The position numbers were made by a program, and so were the translations under genes. Shown here piece after piece: positions 37,054 through 46,297 of a DNA stretch of 64,000 bases. The stretch comes from Rossellomorea aquimaris TF-12 (GTDB taxonomy: Bacteria; Bacillota; Bacilli; Bacillales; Bacillaceae_B), in NCBI RefSeq assembly GCF_001648555.1, contig NZ_LQXM01000026.1, positions 237,088 to 301,087 on the forward strand, given 5' to 3'. How positions within the stretch are numbered: the stretch's first letter is position 1; each line of letters starts with the position of its first letter. The notes under the pieces are model-generated. The model saw nothing but the letters and a program-made list of their open reading frames with translations. It had not been told where the DNA came from and did no database searches.

Positions 37054-37821
37054 ATGTCTGAACAGCAAGTTGTCATTGTTACGGGTGGATCAAATGGTAT
37101 GGGGAAATATATGGCGAAGCATTTTGTAGAAACAGGTGCAAGTGTCGTAGTGACTGGAAGAAATGAGGAACGACTTCTAGCAGTAAAAGAAGAATTCTCA
37201 TCTTTAAAAGGTAAAATCGAGACTTTTCAAATGGATGTTAGAGAGTCAGAACATGTAAAAGCTATGGTGGAATTCACCCTAGAAAAGTTTGGGAAGATAG
37301 ACGTGTTAATTAATAATGCTGCCGGTAATTTTATTTGCCCAGTTGAAAAAATGACACCAAACGGCTGGAAATCAGTCATAGATATTGTCTTAAATGGCAC
37401 TTTCTTATGCTCTCACGCCGTTGGGAACTACTGGATTGAGAACAAGAAAACAGGTTCTATCATTAATATGGTTGCTACATATGCATGGAATGCAGGAGCG
37501 GGTGTTGCTCATTCAGCTGCAGCAAAAGCAGGAGTTCTTTCATTGACGAGAACCCTTGCAGTGGAATGGGGACATAAATATGGTATACGTACAAATGCCA
37601 TTGCTCCAGGACCAATCGAAAGAACTGGTGGAGCAGAGAAATTATGGATTTCAGAGGAAGCTGCGAAAAGAACCATTGATAGTGTACCATTAAAAAGACT
37701 AGGAACACCTGAAGAAATTGCAGGTCTAGCATTCTTTTTAGCATCCGAGAAGGCTGGGTATATTAATGGAGAATGCGTCACCATGGATGGGGGACAGTGG
37801 TTAAATCAATTTCCTTTTTGA
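37054..37821 (+). CDS. fadH: 2,4-dienoyl-CoA reductase FadH (YkuF)
   Basis: 255 residues, SDR fold with TGGSNGMG and NNAAGNF. The usual YxxxK tyrosine is replaced by serine (HSAAAKAG), as in 2,4-dienoyl-CoA reductases, which use another tyrosine. It reduces dienoyl-CoA during breakdown of unsaturated fatty acids with NADPH. The FadR-like operator supports the assignment. In B. subtilis fadG follows; here it does not. Confidence 0.82.
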   Translation: MSEQQVVIVTGGSNGMGKYMAKHFVETGASVVVTGRNEERLLAVKEEFSSLKGKIETFQMDVRESEHVKAMVEFTLEKFGKIDVLINNAAGNFICPVEKMTPNGWKSVIDIVLNGTFLCSHAVGNYWIENKKTGSIINMVATYAWNAGAGVAHSAAAKAGVLSLTRTLAVEWGHKYGIRTNAIAPGPIERTGGAEKLWISEEAAKRTIDSVPLKRLGTPEEIAGLAFFLASEKAGYINGECVTMDGGQWLNQFPF

Positions 37822-37861
37822 TTCAGAGAGATTCTAAATCAATAATATATTTTTTAAAAAA

Positions 37862-37971
37862 GGATGTATTCGTAAACTGTGTTGCTATTGATCATCATCC
37901 AGCACACACTGGTTGACAGAGCCTTGGTAAATCATGTGTTTTAATAAAACATCAATCTTTGCGAAAAGAGC
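37862..37971. mobile_element. MITE-like element copy between fadH and ykuI
   Basis: Left end carries TTCGTAAACTGTGTTGCTATT-type sequence (37869 on), core CAGCACACACTGGTTGACAG within 37899-37923, right end AATCTTTGCGAAAAGAGC. About 110 bp, non-coding. Confidence 0.55.
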
Positions 37972-38104
37972 ATTTAGAATAAAGAACAATGAACATTATA
38001 AATGTTCATTGTTTTTTTATTAGGTAGTAAATCACTGGCTACCATCATTAATCATACATTGTGTTATAATTATGCAAAAAGATGAGTAATGGTGGGGAAA
38101 TTAC

Positions 38105-39328
38105 ATGGACGCTTTAGATGTGTTGACTAATATTGAAAGAGTTATACCGTATTTTCAACCAATATTTAGTGCTGATGAACATAGTATTGTTGGATATGAA
38201 GTTTTAGGAAGAATAACAAATACAGAAGGTGTAATAGATACTTTAGGTCCGTTCTTTAATGATGAAGAAGTTCCTGATGAATACAAACTCGAAGTAGATG
38301 AAAAAATAACTAAATTAGCTCTTCAAAAATTTACAGACGAAGGTCAGGAAGGTTTTATTTTTCTTAATAGAGATGCCAGGTTATTGATGCTTGATCATGG
38401 AGAATCACTCTTAACCCTTTTAAAGGAATTTGAGACTAAAGGGTTGAGATTGAATCGTATTGTTTTAGAGCTGTCAGAAAAAACATTTCAAGGGGATTTA
38501 GATCAATTAGTTCACTTACTACTATATTACAAGACATATGGAATCAAAATTGCCATTGATAACGTAGGGGGAAACAGCGGTAGCTTAGAGCGAATTTCTC
38601 AATTCTCTCCAGATATATTAAAAGTGGATCTGAATTTATTACGAAATGATGCAGGGAATAAAATGTATAAAGATATTTTATATAGCCTGTCTATTCTGGC
38701 AAGGAAAATTGGAGCTTCATTGTTATTCGAACATATCGAAATCAATTTTCAACTTCAATTTTCATGGTTAAATGGAGGTAGATATTATCAAGGATACTAT
38801 TTACAAAGCCCTTCTGCCTCTTTTCTAGATAAGGAAATATTAAAACAAAAGCTTAAAGAGAAATGCCAGGATTATATTCGTTATGAAAAAAAACATCTAG
38901 AGGCAGGTTATCATTTTGCTGACTTATTTCATAAAGAGATTAGTCATGAATTAATTCCGTTAAAAAAGCAATGTAATGGATATGATCAGCTATTGTATGA
39001 ATTGGCTGCTTTTTTCAATGATAAATGCTTTCGATTATATATTTGCGATGAAAATGGATTTCAAGTAACAAGTAATATTGAAAAAGTAAATCGAAAATGG
39101 CAAATCCAACCTACATTTAAAGGGAAGAATTGGAGCTGGCGACCTTACTTTTTAGAAAATATCATGCGTATGAGAATGGGAAAAAAAGGTTTACTATCAG
39201 ACGTATACAGTGATATTGATTCTGGAGAATCCATCAGGACCTATTCCTATCCATTTGGAGATGGCTTGTATTTGTTTATTGATTTATCGTATGAATTTTT
39301 ATTTGAAGAAGATAGTTTACTCTTTTAA
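38105..39328 (+). CDS. ykuI: YkuI-like degenerate EAL protein
   Basis: 407 residues. The EAL-type domain (about 1-250) has EVL in YEVLGR instead of EAL, and DNVGGNSGS replaces the metal-binding DDFGTG loop, so it probably binds rather than cleaves c-di-GMP. A C-terminal PAS/Cache-like domain follows (about 260-400). B. subtilis YkuI has the same plan and, as far as I know, binds c-di-GMP without phosphodiesterase activity. Confidence 0.85.
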   Translation: MDALDVLTNIERVIPYFQPIFSADEHSIVGYEVLGRITNTEGVIDTLGPFFNDEEVPDEYKLEVDEKITKLALQKFTDEGQEGFIFLNRDARLLMLDHGESLLTLLKEFETKGLRLNRIVLELSEKTFQGDLDQLVHLLLYYKTYGIKIAIDNVGGNSGSLERISQFSPDILKVDLNLLRNDAGNKMYKDILYSLSILARKIGASLLFEHIEINFQLQFSWLNGGRYYQGYYLQSPSASFLDKEILKQKLKEKCQDYIRYEKKHLEAGYHFADLFHKEISHELIPLKKQCNGYDQLLYELAAFFNDKCFRLYICDENGFQVTSNIEKVNRKWQIQPTFKGKNWSWRPYFLENIMRMRMGKKGLLSDVYSDIDSGESIRTYSYPFGDGLYLFIDLSYEFLFEEDSLLF

Positions 39329-39478
39329 ATAGTTGTTAACTAAAACACGCACAGATCGCTATAGCATATGCTCGCTATTTTGTCGTTCTATGTATAAAGC
39401 CCTTGAAACTTTCTTGTTGAATATCCTTCTCCTTATAGGGGAAATTATCCCTAAAGACGAATTTAAGGAGGGGATACA

Positions 39479-39718
39479 ATGAGTATCTATATGATTGTAC
39501 TTTCACTTATCGTTATTGGAATAGCGGGCTATTCATTGGTGTATACATTTAGGATTGCAGGGCAAGAAAAACGATTAAAAGGAGAATATGATACAGATAT
39601 TCCAGAGGTCGTTAAAGAGCACCCTTATATTCGTAATCCAGTATTCGTATCAATTCTCATTGCTACTATACTGATTACACTATTTATTATTTATAGGTCT
39701 ATTCGCTATTTAACTTAA
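39479..39718 (+). CDS. Two-TM small membrane protein
   Basis: 79 residues with TM segments at about 3-23 and 54-73, and a hydrophilic loop (GQEKRLKGEYDTDIPEVVKEHPYI) between them. AAGGAGGGG precedes ATG 39479. Function unknown. Confidence 0.65.
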   Translation: MSIYMIVLSLIVIGIAGYSLVYTFRIAGQEKRLKGEYDTDIPEVVKEHPYIRNPVFVSILIATILITLFIIYRSIRYLT

Positions 39719-39725
39719 TTCTGAT

Positions 39726-39773
39726 AAAAACCCGCCTTTCGTTCGTGAATTTTCGAACGAAAGGCGGGTTTTT
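39726..39773 (+). terminator. Very strong terminator
   Basis: Perfect 20-bp stem AAAAACCCGCC..TTTCGTTCG and complement around an 8-nt loop. Confidence 0.92.
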
Positions 39774-39943
39774 GGTTATATGTACCAGTTGAATTCATGT
39801 TTCAGTGACAAATTAAGTGGGAATTTTACAATTATAATGAAAAACTTGCAATTCTTTGTTACTATTTCGCGAAGGAAAATTTTACTAACAAATTCATTTC
39901 ATTGCTACAATAATTATACATAGTTTTCTAGGAGGGGAAGAAG

Positions 39944-40447
39944 ATGGTAAAGAAAAAGTTTTTGCTATTATTATTAATCTTAGGTTTAATTTCAGCTTCA
40001 TGTGGACAGGTTAACCAAACTCAAGCATCCACTTTCGGTGGGGAACAGGCACTTTCACTTGCTGAAAAAGCATTTCATACTCAAGTTTCACTAAGTGAAA
40101 AGCCACAATCCAAACAAAAAGTCGTGGATAGCCTTACCCAGTACTTCACAAAAGAAATGACAAACTCTTTTATAAAAGAAAATGTCTATCAAGTAGATGG
40201 TGGATACCAAACGTTCGGATCAGATTTTGCATCATATTATATTCCATTCTTTCAATATGACGAGTCAACTCATGTGAAAAAGGCAGATGGGAAATGGTAC
40301 ATATGGGAAGAGCGTAGTGGAGATGAAAAAGGTCCTGTTGCTACCGTTCCTGGTGTCGAAGTGGTCGTTTTATCAGAAGAAGAAGGCACCTGGAAAGTAA
40401 CTTCTATCACGTACGAACTTCCAGAAAATATTCAATCAGGAGAATGA
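39944..40447 (+). CDS. Secreted lipoprotein, unknown (DUF3993-like)
   Basis: 167 residues. Signal peptide with Lys-rich start, hydrophobic core and lipobox ISASC (cysteine at about 21). The mature part is helical then beta-rich (YIPFFQYDESTHVKKADGKWYIWEE). It resembles DUF3993 proteins, but I am unsure. GAGGGGAAG before ATG 39944, terminator at 40464. Confidence 0.65.
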   Translation: MVKKKFLLLLLILGLISASCGQVNQTQASTFGGEQALSLAEKAFHTQVSLSEKPQSKQKVVDSLTQYFTKEMTNSFIKENVYQVDGGYQTFGSDFASYYIPFFQYDESTHVKKADGKWYIWEERSGDEKGPVATVPGVEVVVLSEEEGTWKVTSITYELPENIQSGE

Positions 40448-40463
40448 AAACTCAATAACACGT

Positions 40464-40500
40464 AAAAGGGGCCAATATAATCGATATAATGGCCCCTTTT
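40464..40500 (+). terminator. Terminator after the lipoprotein gene
   Basis: Stem AAAAGGGGCCA / TGGCCCCTTTT with a 15-nt loop that includes an ATCGAT palindrome. Confidence 0.85.
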
Positions 40501-40537
40501 ATCAATTTGCTTTGATGTTGGTGTAACGTTGACGTTT

Positions 40538-40771
40538 TTATAAGTGAAGAGCTTTAGATAAAGCTTCAAGATTAAAGCCTGTAATAACTTCCTTATCTAC
40601 AGTTATAGTTGGGGTAGAATAAGATTTCAAACGATGAATAATATAATCTCTTGCTTCTGAATCCTCCTTTATATTAATTTCTTCAAACGGTATTTTGTTT
40701 TCCTTTAAAAACATTTTCACAACCTCACAAGGTGGGCACTCTGGCTGAGAGTATAGAATTACTTGCTTCAT
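40538..40771 (-). CDS. Glutaredoxin-like protein
   Basis: 77 residues, thioredoxin fold starting MKQVILYSQPECPPC. Redox motif CPPC (about 13-16), cis-proline in YSTPTI. AAAAGGAG overlaps the end of the upstream lactamase-fold gene, with only 5 bp between stop and ATG 40771, so the two form an operon. A TTG at 40780 overlapping the upstream stop is less likely. Confidence 0.8.
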   Translation of the reverse strand: MKQVILYSQPECPPCEVVKMFLKENKIPFEEINIKEDSEARDYIIHRLKSYSTPTITVDKEVITGFNLEALSKALHL

Positions 40772-40776
40772 GTTTA

Positions 40777-41724
40777 TCAATCTCCTTTTTCGTACTTCAT
40801 TAAATAATCTACAATTCCCATTGCCGAAACATTCATATCAAGCCTTAATAACTGAAAGATGGGATCCCCTGCTTCAACTCCTTTTTGTATCATGGTTTTC
40901 TTTGAAAGGTCGAAAAGTATAGAGGTAATCTCTTCAATATTAACTTCTAATGAATTTTTCGGGTCAAAATATGTTTTACCACATTCCATAAATAAGTCCA
41001 GCCATTTCTCAACTTCCAAAAGGGCAAATGATACGTCTTCAGTAGGACCATAATGTCCAAAATAAAGGTAATCTAACTTTAAACCTTTATAAAAAGCAAT
41101 AGCTTCCTTCATTTGTATTGGATTAAATTGGTTAGGTGAGGTAGACGGAAAATAAAAATGTTTCGAACCGACAGTATATTGAATTCCACTCGTATCTCCT
41201 GTAAACATCCCGTTCGAGACAGGGTCATAAATACTTAAATGATGGTTGGAGTGTCCAGGTGTATCAAAAAAGGTTAACGTACAAGTATCGCTTAGCTTTA
41301 ATAAGTCTCCATGTTGTTTAATTTCAATTCTATCCTCGGGTATGGATTTAATGGGGGCAAACAATTCATCAAATTTATTTCCATATACTGCCTTGGCTCC
41401 AGAAATTAATCTAGAAGGGTCAATAAGGTGCCTTTGTCCTTTAGGATGAACGACGATTGTAGCATTAGGACATTCTTCTAAAAATAGACCTGCTCCGCCA
41501 GCATGATCAAGATGGATGTGAGTTAAAATTATGTATTGAATATCTTCTAAATTAATGTTTAACTTAGAGAGACCTTTTTTTAGGTGAGGTATAGAAGGGC
41601 TTGCAGATGTTTCAATAATAGTTAGGGACTCTTCATTAATGACATAACTTCCTGTACGTTCCTTTAAGGATAGATCCATTAAGTCAATTAAAGATATACG
41701 AGAATCTATACGATAAATACTCAT
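40777..41724 (-). CDS. Metallo-beta-lactamase-fold hydrolase
   Basis: 315 residues. HxHxDH motif THIHLDHAGG near residue 80, further ligands in TPGHSNHH, GDTSG and FGHYGPTED. It is a binuclear metal hydrolase of the glyoxalase-II-like clan, substrate unknown; the adjacent glutaredoxin suggests a thiol-linked substrate, by inference only. The frame runs to 41799, but AAAGGATTG places the start at ATG 41724 (MSIYRIDSR). Confidence 0.85.
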   Translation of the reverse strand: MSIYRIDSRISLIDLMDLSLKERTGSYVINEESLTIIETSASPSIPHLKKGLSKLNINLEDIQYIILTHIHLDHAGGAGLFLEECPNATIVVHPKGQRHLIDPSRLISGAKAVYGNKFDELFAPIKSIPEDRIEIKQHGDLLKLSDTCTLTFFDTPGHSNHHLSIYDPVSNGMFTGDTSGIQYTVGSKHFYFPSTSPNQFNPIQMKEAIAFYKGLKLDYLYFGHYGPTEDVSFALLEVEKWLDLFMECGKTYFDPKNSLEVNIEEITSILFDLSKKTMIQKGVEAGDPIFQLLRLDMNVSAMGIVDYLMKYEKGD

Positions 41725-41874
41725 CTTAACAATCCTTTCTGCTTCTAAATGATTTCTATTTTTAGTATAAAGGATATTATGAAAAAAAGGACAAAACATT
41801 AGAATTTACAGGATAGAATCTGGTACAATGCAAAAGCTATGACCAAGTATCAGATAGGAAAGGAGAGACCGTTT

Positions 41875-42120
41875 ATGTCTCAGCTTCTTGGAATTATACA
41901 AAGACTAAAAACCTTACAAGAACAAGGTGAACAAGGGGAAACTCAACAAAGATTCTTTGAGTACAATGGAAAGAAAGTTTGTGAAGTAAAGTACTTACCT
42001 AAACAGGATACTTTTGAAATTGAAGTAGTAAATGAAAAAGGAAGTACCTTCCCTTTTGATAACATTGATATTACAGCAATAGAGATATATGAGCTTCTTC
42101 AAGAAGCAATTCAAGACTAA
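41875..42120 (+). CDS. ykuJ: YkuJ-like small protein
   Basis: 81 residues starting MSQLLGIIQRLKTLQEQGEQ, then a beta-rich part (FFEYNGKKVCEVKYL). It matches YkuJ of B. subtilis in size and order, function unknown. AAAGGAGAG gives the start at ATG 41875; the longer frame from 41839 has no ribosome site. ykuK, which follows in B. subtilis, is absent. Confidence 0.8.
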   Translation: MSQLLGIIQRLKTLQEQGEQGETQQRFFEYNGKKVCEVKYLPKQDTFEIEVVNEKGSTFPFDNIDITAIEIYELLQEAIQD

Positions 42121-42127
42121 TAAGATG

Positions 42128-42172
42128 AAAAAGGGCAGCCATGTAAGGATTCTTCTTTGGCTCCCTTTTTTT
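42128..42172 (+). terminator. Terminator after ykuJ
   Basis: Stem AAAAAGGG..AGCCA with one bulged C pairing to TGGCTCCCTTTTT, T run. Confidence 0.75.
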
Positions 42173-42259
42173 GTATTTTTAATCTTGAAAACATACATTG
42201 TGCTGACATTGTGTTAAAATTATTGTGGTTACATTTAATAATAAAACGAGGGGTTATAG

Positions 42260-42700
42260 ATGATTTCACTAAGTAATCAGGAATTATTAGATACCAACAT
42301 AACAGATTTCATTATTCCTTCTGAAAAAGTAGCTCATGTGCAAGTAGGAAATTCTCTTGAACATGCTCTACTATTGTTAACAAAGAGTGGTTATTCTTCC
42401 ATTCCGGTTCTTGACCCAAGGTTTCATTTTCAAGGTTTAATTAGTTCCAGTCTTATTACGGATTCAATTTTAGGACTTGAACGGTTTGAGTTTGAACAGC
42501 TTGAACTAAAGAAGGTAGAAGAAGTTATGACGACAGACTTTCCAACCGTTTCCCTGGAATCAAAGTTCAAAGAAGCTATTGAACTTTTGGTAGATCATCC
42601 TTTTTTATGTGTTATATCTGAAAATGGATATTTTGAAGGGATTTTGACAAGAAGAGTCGTGTTAAAACATTTTCAACGCCATATGTATAAAATGTCATAA
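42260..42700 (+). CDS. ykuL: CBS-domain protein YkuL
   Basis: 146 residues containing a pair of CBS domains (about 15-75 and 85-143), with SGYSSIPVLDPRFHFQGLISS typical of the first. Its family (DarB-like in B. subtilis) binds nucleotides and partners with regulatory proteins. GAGGGGTTATAG precedes ATG 42260. Confidence 0.85.
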   Translation: MISLSNQELLDTNITDFIIPSEKVAHVQVGNSLEHALLLLTKSGYSSIPVLDPRFHFQGLISSSLITDSILGLERFEFEQLELKKVEEVMTTDFPTVSLESKFKEAIELLVDHPFLCVISENGYFEGILTRRVVLKHFQRHMYKMS

Positions 42701-42849
42701 TAAGTGCAAATACATAAGGCTGTTTAAAAATGAATGTGTTAAACGGTAGGAGGGTGGCTTTATAGTCATCCTCTTTTATTTTTGGGGATTCTTTATTAAC
42801 TAAGTTCAGAGTGCAAGAAAGGCTTTTCTCTAACCGTGTATGGTAGTTA

Positions 42850-42957
42850 TTTTAAGAAACTCATGCTTAGAAAGGTGATAGGAGAGGAAGCGAGCTGCAA
42901 ACATTCACTACTCCCTTTATAGAAAGCAACAAAGATTGTGTGAAGAGCCTTATAGAA
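42850..42957. repeat. Hybrid dispersed repeat copy
   Basis: AAGAAACTCATGCTTAGAAAG matches 2858-2878, followed by a collapsed GC module (GGAGAGGAAGCGAGCTGC), and the right end AGCAACAAAGATTG.GTGAAGAGCC resembles the 9586 terminus. It fills the ykuL-MFS gap. Confidence 0.5.
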
Positions 42958-43001
42958 AGAAAAAATCCATTTAATAAACTACATAATTAGAGGAGTAAAG
43001 T

Positions 43002-44492
43002 ATGAATAGTACTGGAAAAAATGCAGGTAAAAAGACAAATAGACCCATTGTATTAGTATCTGTTATGCTCGCAATGTTTATGGGGGCCATTGAAGCGACT
43101 ATTGTATCCACCGCTATGCCTGCTATTGTTGGGGATTTAGGTGGATTTTCTTTATATAGCTGGGTTTTCTCTGCCTATCTTTTAATGAATGCAATAACTG
43201 TGCTGATTTATGGAAAGTTATCTGATATTTTCGGAAGAAAACCAGTCATAACGTTCGGAATTATTATATTTTTAATTGGTTCAATTTTATGTGGATTTTC
43301 ACAGCATATGGAGCAATTGATTATGTTTAGACTGATTCAAGGGCTTGGGGCAGGAGCTGTACTACCTATGGCCACCACAATTGTTGGAGACATCTATTCA
43401 AAAGAAGAACGAGCAAAAATACAAGGATATTTATCAAGTGTATGGGGACTTTCAGCAATAAGTGGTCCACTTGTTGGAGGAATCCTTGTCGAATTTGTGA
43501 GTTGGCGATATGTATTTTGGGTTAATATCCCTTTGGGAATCCTTGCAATTGTAGGACTTTGGATGTTTTTACATGAAAACATCGAAAAGAAAAAGCCAGT
43601 CATTGATTATGGAGGGGCGACTTTATTGGTCATTTCGATCTCTTCGCTGATGTTTGTTTTGGTAGAAGGTGGGGTGCGCCTTCCTTGGTATTCATGGGAA
43701 ACCATTCTGTTAATCGTCACATCAATCATTACACTTGCTTATTTTATTTATCACGAAAGAAAAGTGCCTCAACCTATGATGCCGTTTGATTTATGGAAGG
43801 TCCGTTCTATATTGGTTGCGAACCTTGTGTCATTAACAACAGGCGTAATGTTAATAGGAATATCAAGTTTTTTACCTGCTTTTGTACAGGGAGTAATGGA
43901 AAGAAGTGCAACCGTTGCAGGATTTACATTAACTGCTATGAGCATTGGTTGGCCAATTTCTGCCACGATTGCAGGTAGGCTTTTATTAAGGATAGGTTAT
44001 TACAAAACATCATTAATAGGAGGAGTGTCTCTTGTTATTGGGGCAACGATCTTTTCCCTCATGGAGCCATCTTATGGCCCGTTATGGGCAGCGGCCGGTT
44101 CCTTCTTTATTGGAATCGGAATGGGTATGTCCTCTACTGCATTTATTGTCTCTATTCAATCAAGTGTGGAATGGAAGGTTCGAGGTATCGCCACGGCTAC
44201 AAATATGTTTATGAGGAACTTAGGAACGACGATTGGAGCAGCCTTACTCGGAGGAATATTGAACAGTCGACTAAAAGAATATTTCGAAGATGCGAATATA
44301 TCAAGAGATATTTCAATTGATAGTACTAACTCTCTATTAAATAAATCAGAAAGAGAACTCTTACCTCCACAGCTTCTTGATGTATTACAAGAAGGGCTTA
44401 CTGAGTCTCTACATGATGTTTACCTTATTGTCCTTCTTTTTGCGGTCGTAAGTTTTATAGGGATATTGTGTTTGCCAAAGGACCGCTCATGA
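43002..44492 (+). CDS. DHA2-type multidrug MFS transporter
   Basis: 496 residues with about 14 TM segments. Motif A is GKLSDIFGRKP (about 71-81); motif C-like GLSAISGPLVGGILVEF (about 150). The opening LAMFMGAIEATIVSTAMPAIVGDLGG is typical of EmrB/QacA proton-drug antiporters. It converges on the TauE-like gene with a 6-bp overlap of the 3' ends and no separate terminator. Confidence 0.87.
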   Translation: MNSTGKNAGKKTNRPIVLVSVMLAMFMGAIEATIVSTAMPAIVGDLGGFSLYSWVFSAYLLMNAITVLIYGKLSDIFGRKPVITFGIIIFLIGSILCGFSQHMEQLIMFRLIQGLGAGAVLPMATTIVGDIYSKEERAKIQGYLSSVWGLSAISGPLVGGILVEFVSWRYVFWVNIPLGILAIVGLWMFLHENIEKKKPVIDYGGATLLVISISSLMFVLVEGGVRLPWYSWETILLIVTSIITLAYFIYHERKVPQPMMPFDLWKVRSILVANLVSLTTGVMLIGISSFLPAFVQGVMERSATVAGFTLTAMSIGWPISATIAGRLLLRIGYYKTSLIGGVSLVIGATIFSLMEPSYGPLWAAAGSFFIGIGMGMSSTAFIVSIQSSVEWKVRGIATATNMFMRNLGTTIGAALLGGILNSRLKEYFEDANISRDISIDSTNSLLNKSERELLPPQLLDVLQEGLTESLHDVYLIVLLFAVVSFIGILCLPKDRS

Positions 44493-45215
44493 AAAAAACA
44501 ATTTTATACCAAATTGCAATATTAAAATCATTGTAATGAAATTTAATAGAAGCTTGACATGTGAAATATCTATTTTTTTCGCTATCCTCACTGCTAATGA
44601 TGCACCTAGAAAAGCACCAGCGGCAAAAGGAATTCCTATACTCCAATCTACATGGCCATTTTGGAAGTAAATAGCGAATGCACCAAGACAACTAACAAAT
44701 GTCTGGAATCTTGTAAGGGCAATAGATTTTAAGTAACTAGATCCGTGCAATAAATGAGTATACATTAACATTGTTGCTTGACCCGGCCCGAACATTCCAT
44801 CATACGTACTAATAAATAAAAGGTAACCAAATAGTGTTCGACGCTGTTTATGATTTCCTTTAGGTTTAATCCCCTTATTTATACTTAAAAATAACGCCAT
44901 GATTAAAAATAGAAAAGCTATAGTTTCTAAGATTTTAGTTGAAATTTGATCTGCTATCACAGCCCCTGTCATCCCTCCAATTAAAGCAATTGGAAGGATT
45001 GGGAGACATTCTGATAAGGTTACTCTTTTGTCCCTCAATAAGTAACCAAAACTAGAGGAAGAGCTAATGATATTTGAAAATTTAGCAGTAGCGATACTAA
45101 TGTGAACAGGAATGCCTAAAAGTAGCATAATAGGCATTCCTATTAGTCCCCCGCTACCTGCAAGTGTTCCGATTAAGGCTACGAGAAAACCTGTCAAAAA
45201 TAATACCATCTCCAT
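44487..45215 (-). CDS. TauE/SafE-family sulfite/anion exporter-like protein
   Basis: 242 residues, about eight TM segments, with the glycine-rich repeats GTLAGSGGLIGMPIMLLLGIP near residue 16 and AAGAFLGASLAVRIAKK near 205. The family moves organosulfur compounds or anions; the substrate is unknown. GGGGTGAG lies before ATG 45215. It diverges from ccpC. Confidence 0.82.
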   Translation of the reverse strand: MEMVLFLTGFLVALIGTLAGSGGLIGMPIMLLLGIPVHISIATAKFSNIISSSSSFGYLLRDKRVTLSECLPILPIALIGGMTGAVIADQISTKILETIAFLFLIMALFLSINKGIKPKGNHKQRRTLFGYLLFISTYDGMFGPGQATMLMYTHLLHGSSYLKSIALTRFQTFVSCLGAFAIYFQNGHVDWSIGIPFAAGAFLGASLAVRIAKKIDISHVKLLLNFITMILILQFGIKLFFS

Positions 45216-45293
45216 AAATGCTCACCCCTTCTTTATACTTCAGCTTATTCGATTAACCTTAATAATGAAATTCTATAATTATTAAGATATAAT

Positions 45294-45308
45294 ATAAGAA
45301 AAACTTAT
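45294..45308. promoter_or_regulatory. CcpC-type ATAA-N7-TTAT box upstream of ccpC
   Basis: ATAAGAAAAACTTAT, a perfect 5-5-5 dyad, starts at the first base after TATAAT (45288-45293), so it covers the likely transcription start. It fits negative autoregulation. Confidence 0.5.
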
Positions 45309-45320
45309 GAAGGTGAGAAT

Positions 45321-46205
45321 ATGTCCTTTTCTGAATATGAAATTTTACATGTTCTGGCACAAGAAATGAACATGCGCAAAGCTGCTGAAAGATTATTCGT
45401 CTCCCAGCCCGCACTCTCTCAAAGACTCCAGAACGTAGAAAAAGATTGGGGGACTAAACTTTTTCTCCGCTCTCAAAAAGGGTTATCCTTAACACCTGCT
45501 GGTGAACTTGTAGTGAAATTAGCTGAAGAAATGCTGTTAAAAGAAGAAATCGTTAAAGAGCAAATTCAATCCTTGGAATATGAGGTTCACGGGACGTTGA
45601 AAATTGCTTGTGCTTCCATTGTTGGTCAGAATTGGCTTCCTAAAGTGTTAAAAAAATTCGTAGAAACCTATCCACATGCAAAGATTTCGTTAATGACAGG
45701 ATGGAGCAGCGAAATATTAAAATCCATTTATGAAGATGAAGTCCATATCGGCATCATTCGTGGAACGCCTGATTGGAAAGGTCCTAAGCATCACCTGTTT
45801 CAAGATACACTGTATTTAGTAGATCGTGAAATACAATCTGTTGAAGAGGTAATGAAAACGGATCGACCTTTTATCCAGTTTAAAAGTGACTCCAATTATT
45901 ATCAGGAAATTCAAGATTGGTGGCGTCGGCAATTTCAAACCACTCCTAAGCGAACAATTGTAGTGGATCAAATTGAAACATGTAAGCAAATGACCCTAAA
46001 TGGAATTGGTTATGCTATTTTACCAGCTATAACACTAGATGGGATGGAAGAAAATATCTACAAAATTCCATTGCTTGATGAGCATGATACGTTGATCCAT
46101 CGAGACACTTGGTTACTAGGCTATGAATCTGCGTTTCAATTAAGGCAGGTTGAAGCATTTGTTGAAGTAATAAAGCAATTTTTAAATGAAAATGAAGACG
46201 AATAA
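45321..46205 (+). CDS. ccpC: LysR-family regulator CcpC
   Basis: 294 residues. N-terminal HTH (about 15-60, MRKAAERLFVSQPALSQRLQNVEKDWGTKLF), then a two-lobe effector domain. In B. subtilis CcpC represses citB and citZ in response to citrate. Position before dapH fits. AAGGTGAG before ATG 45321. The flavodoxin genes ykuNOP that follow ccpC in B. subtilis are absent. Confidence 0.82.
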   Translation: MSFSEYEILHVLAQEMNMRKAAERLFVSQPALSQRLQNVEKDWGTKLFLRSQKGLSLTPAGELVVKLAEEMLLKEEIVKEQIQSLEYEVHGTLKIACASIVGQNWLPKVLKKFVETYPHAKISLMTGWSSEILKSIYEDEVHIGIIRGTPDWKGPKHHLFQDTLYLVDREIQSVEEVMKTDRPFIQFKSDSNYYQEIQDWWRRQFQTTPKRTIVVDQIETCKQMTLNGIGYAILPAITLDGMEENIYKIPLLDEHDTLIHRDTWLLGYESAFQLRQVEAFVEVIKQFLNENEDE

Positions 46206-46297
46206 AATTGGTTTTTAGTTGTCTTCTTTCCTTTAATTTGATAAAGTAATTCAAGAAACAAATTCTGAATATATACATAATTCTGGAGGGTATTAAA

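Noticed and set aside
41761..41874. Sigma-A promoter of ykuJ (TTTACA and TACAAT)
   Set aside because: The spacer is only 13 bp, and the alternative TAGAAT has no acceptable -35.
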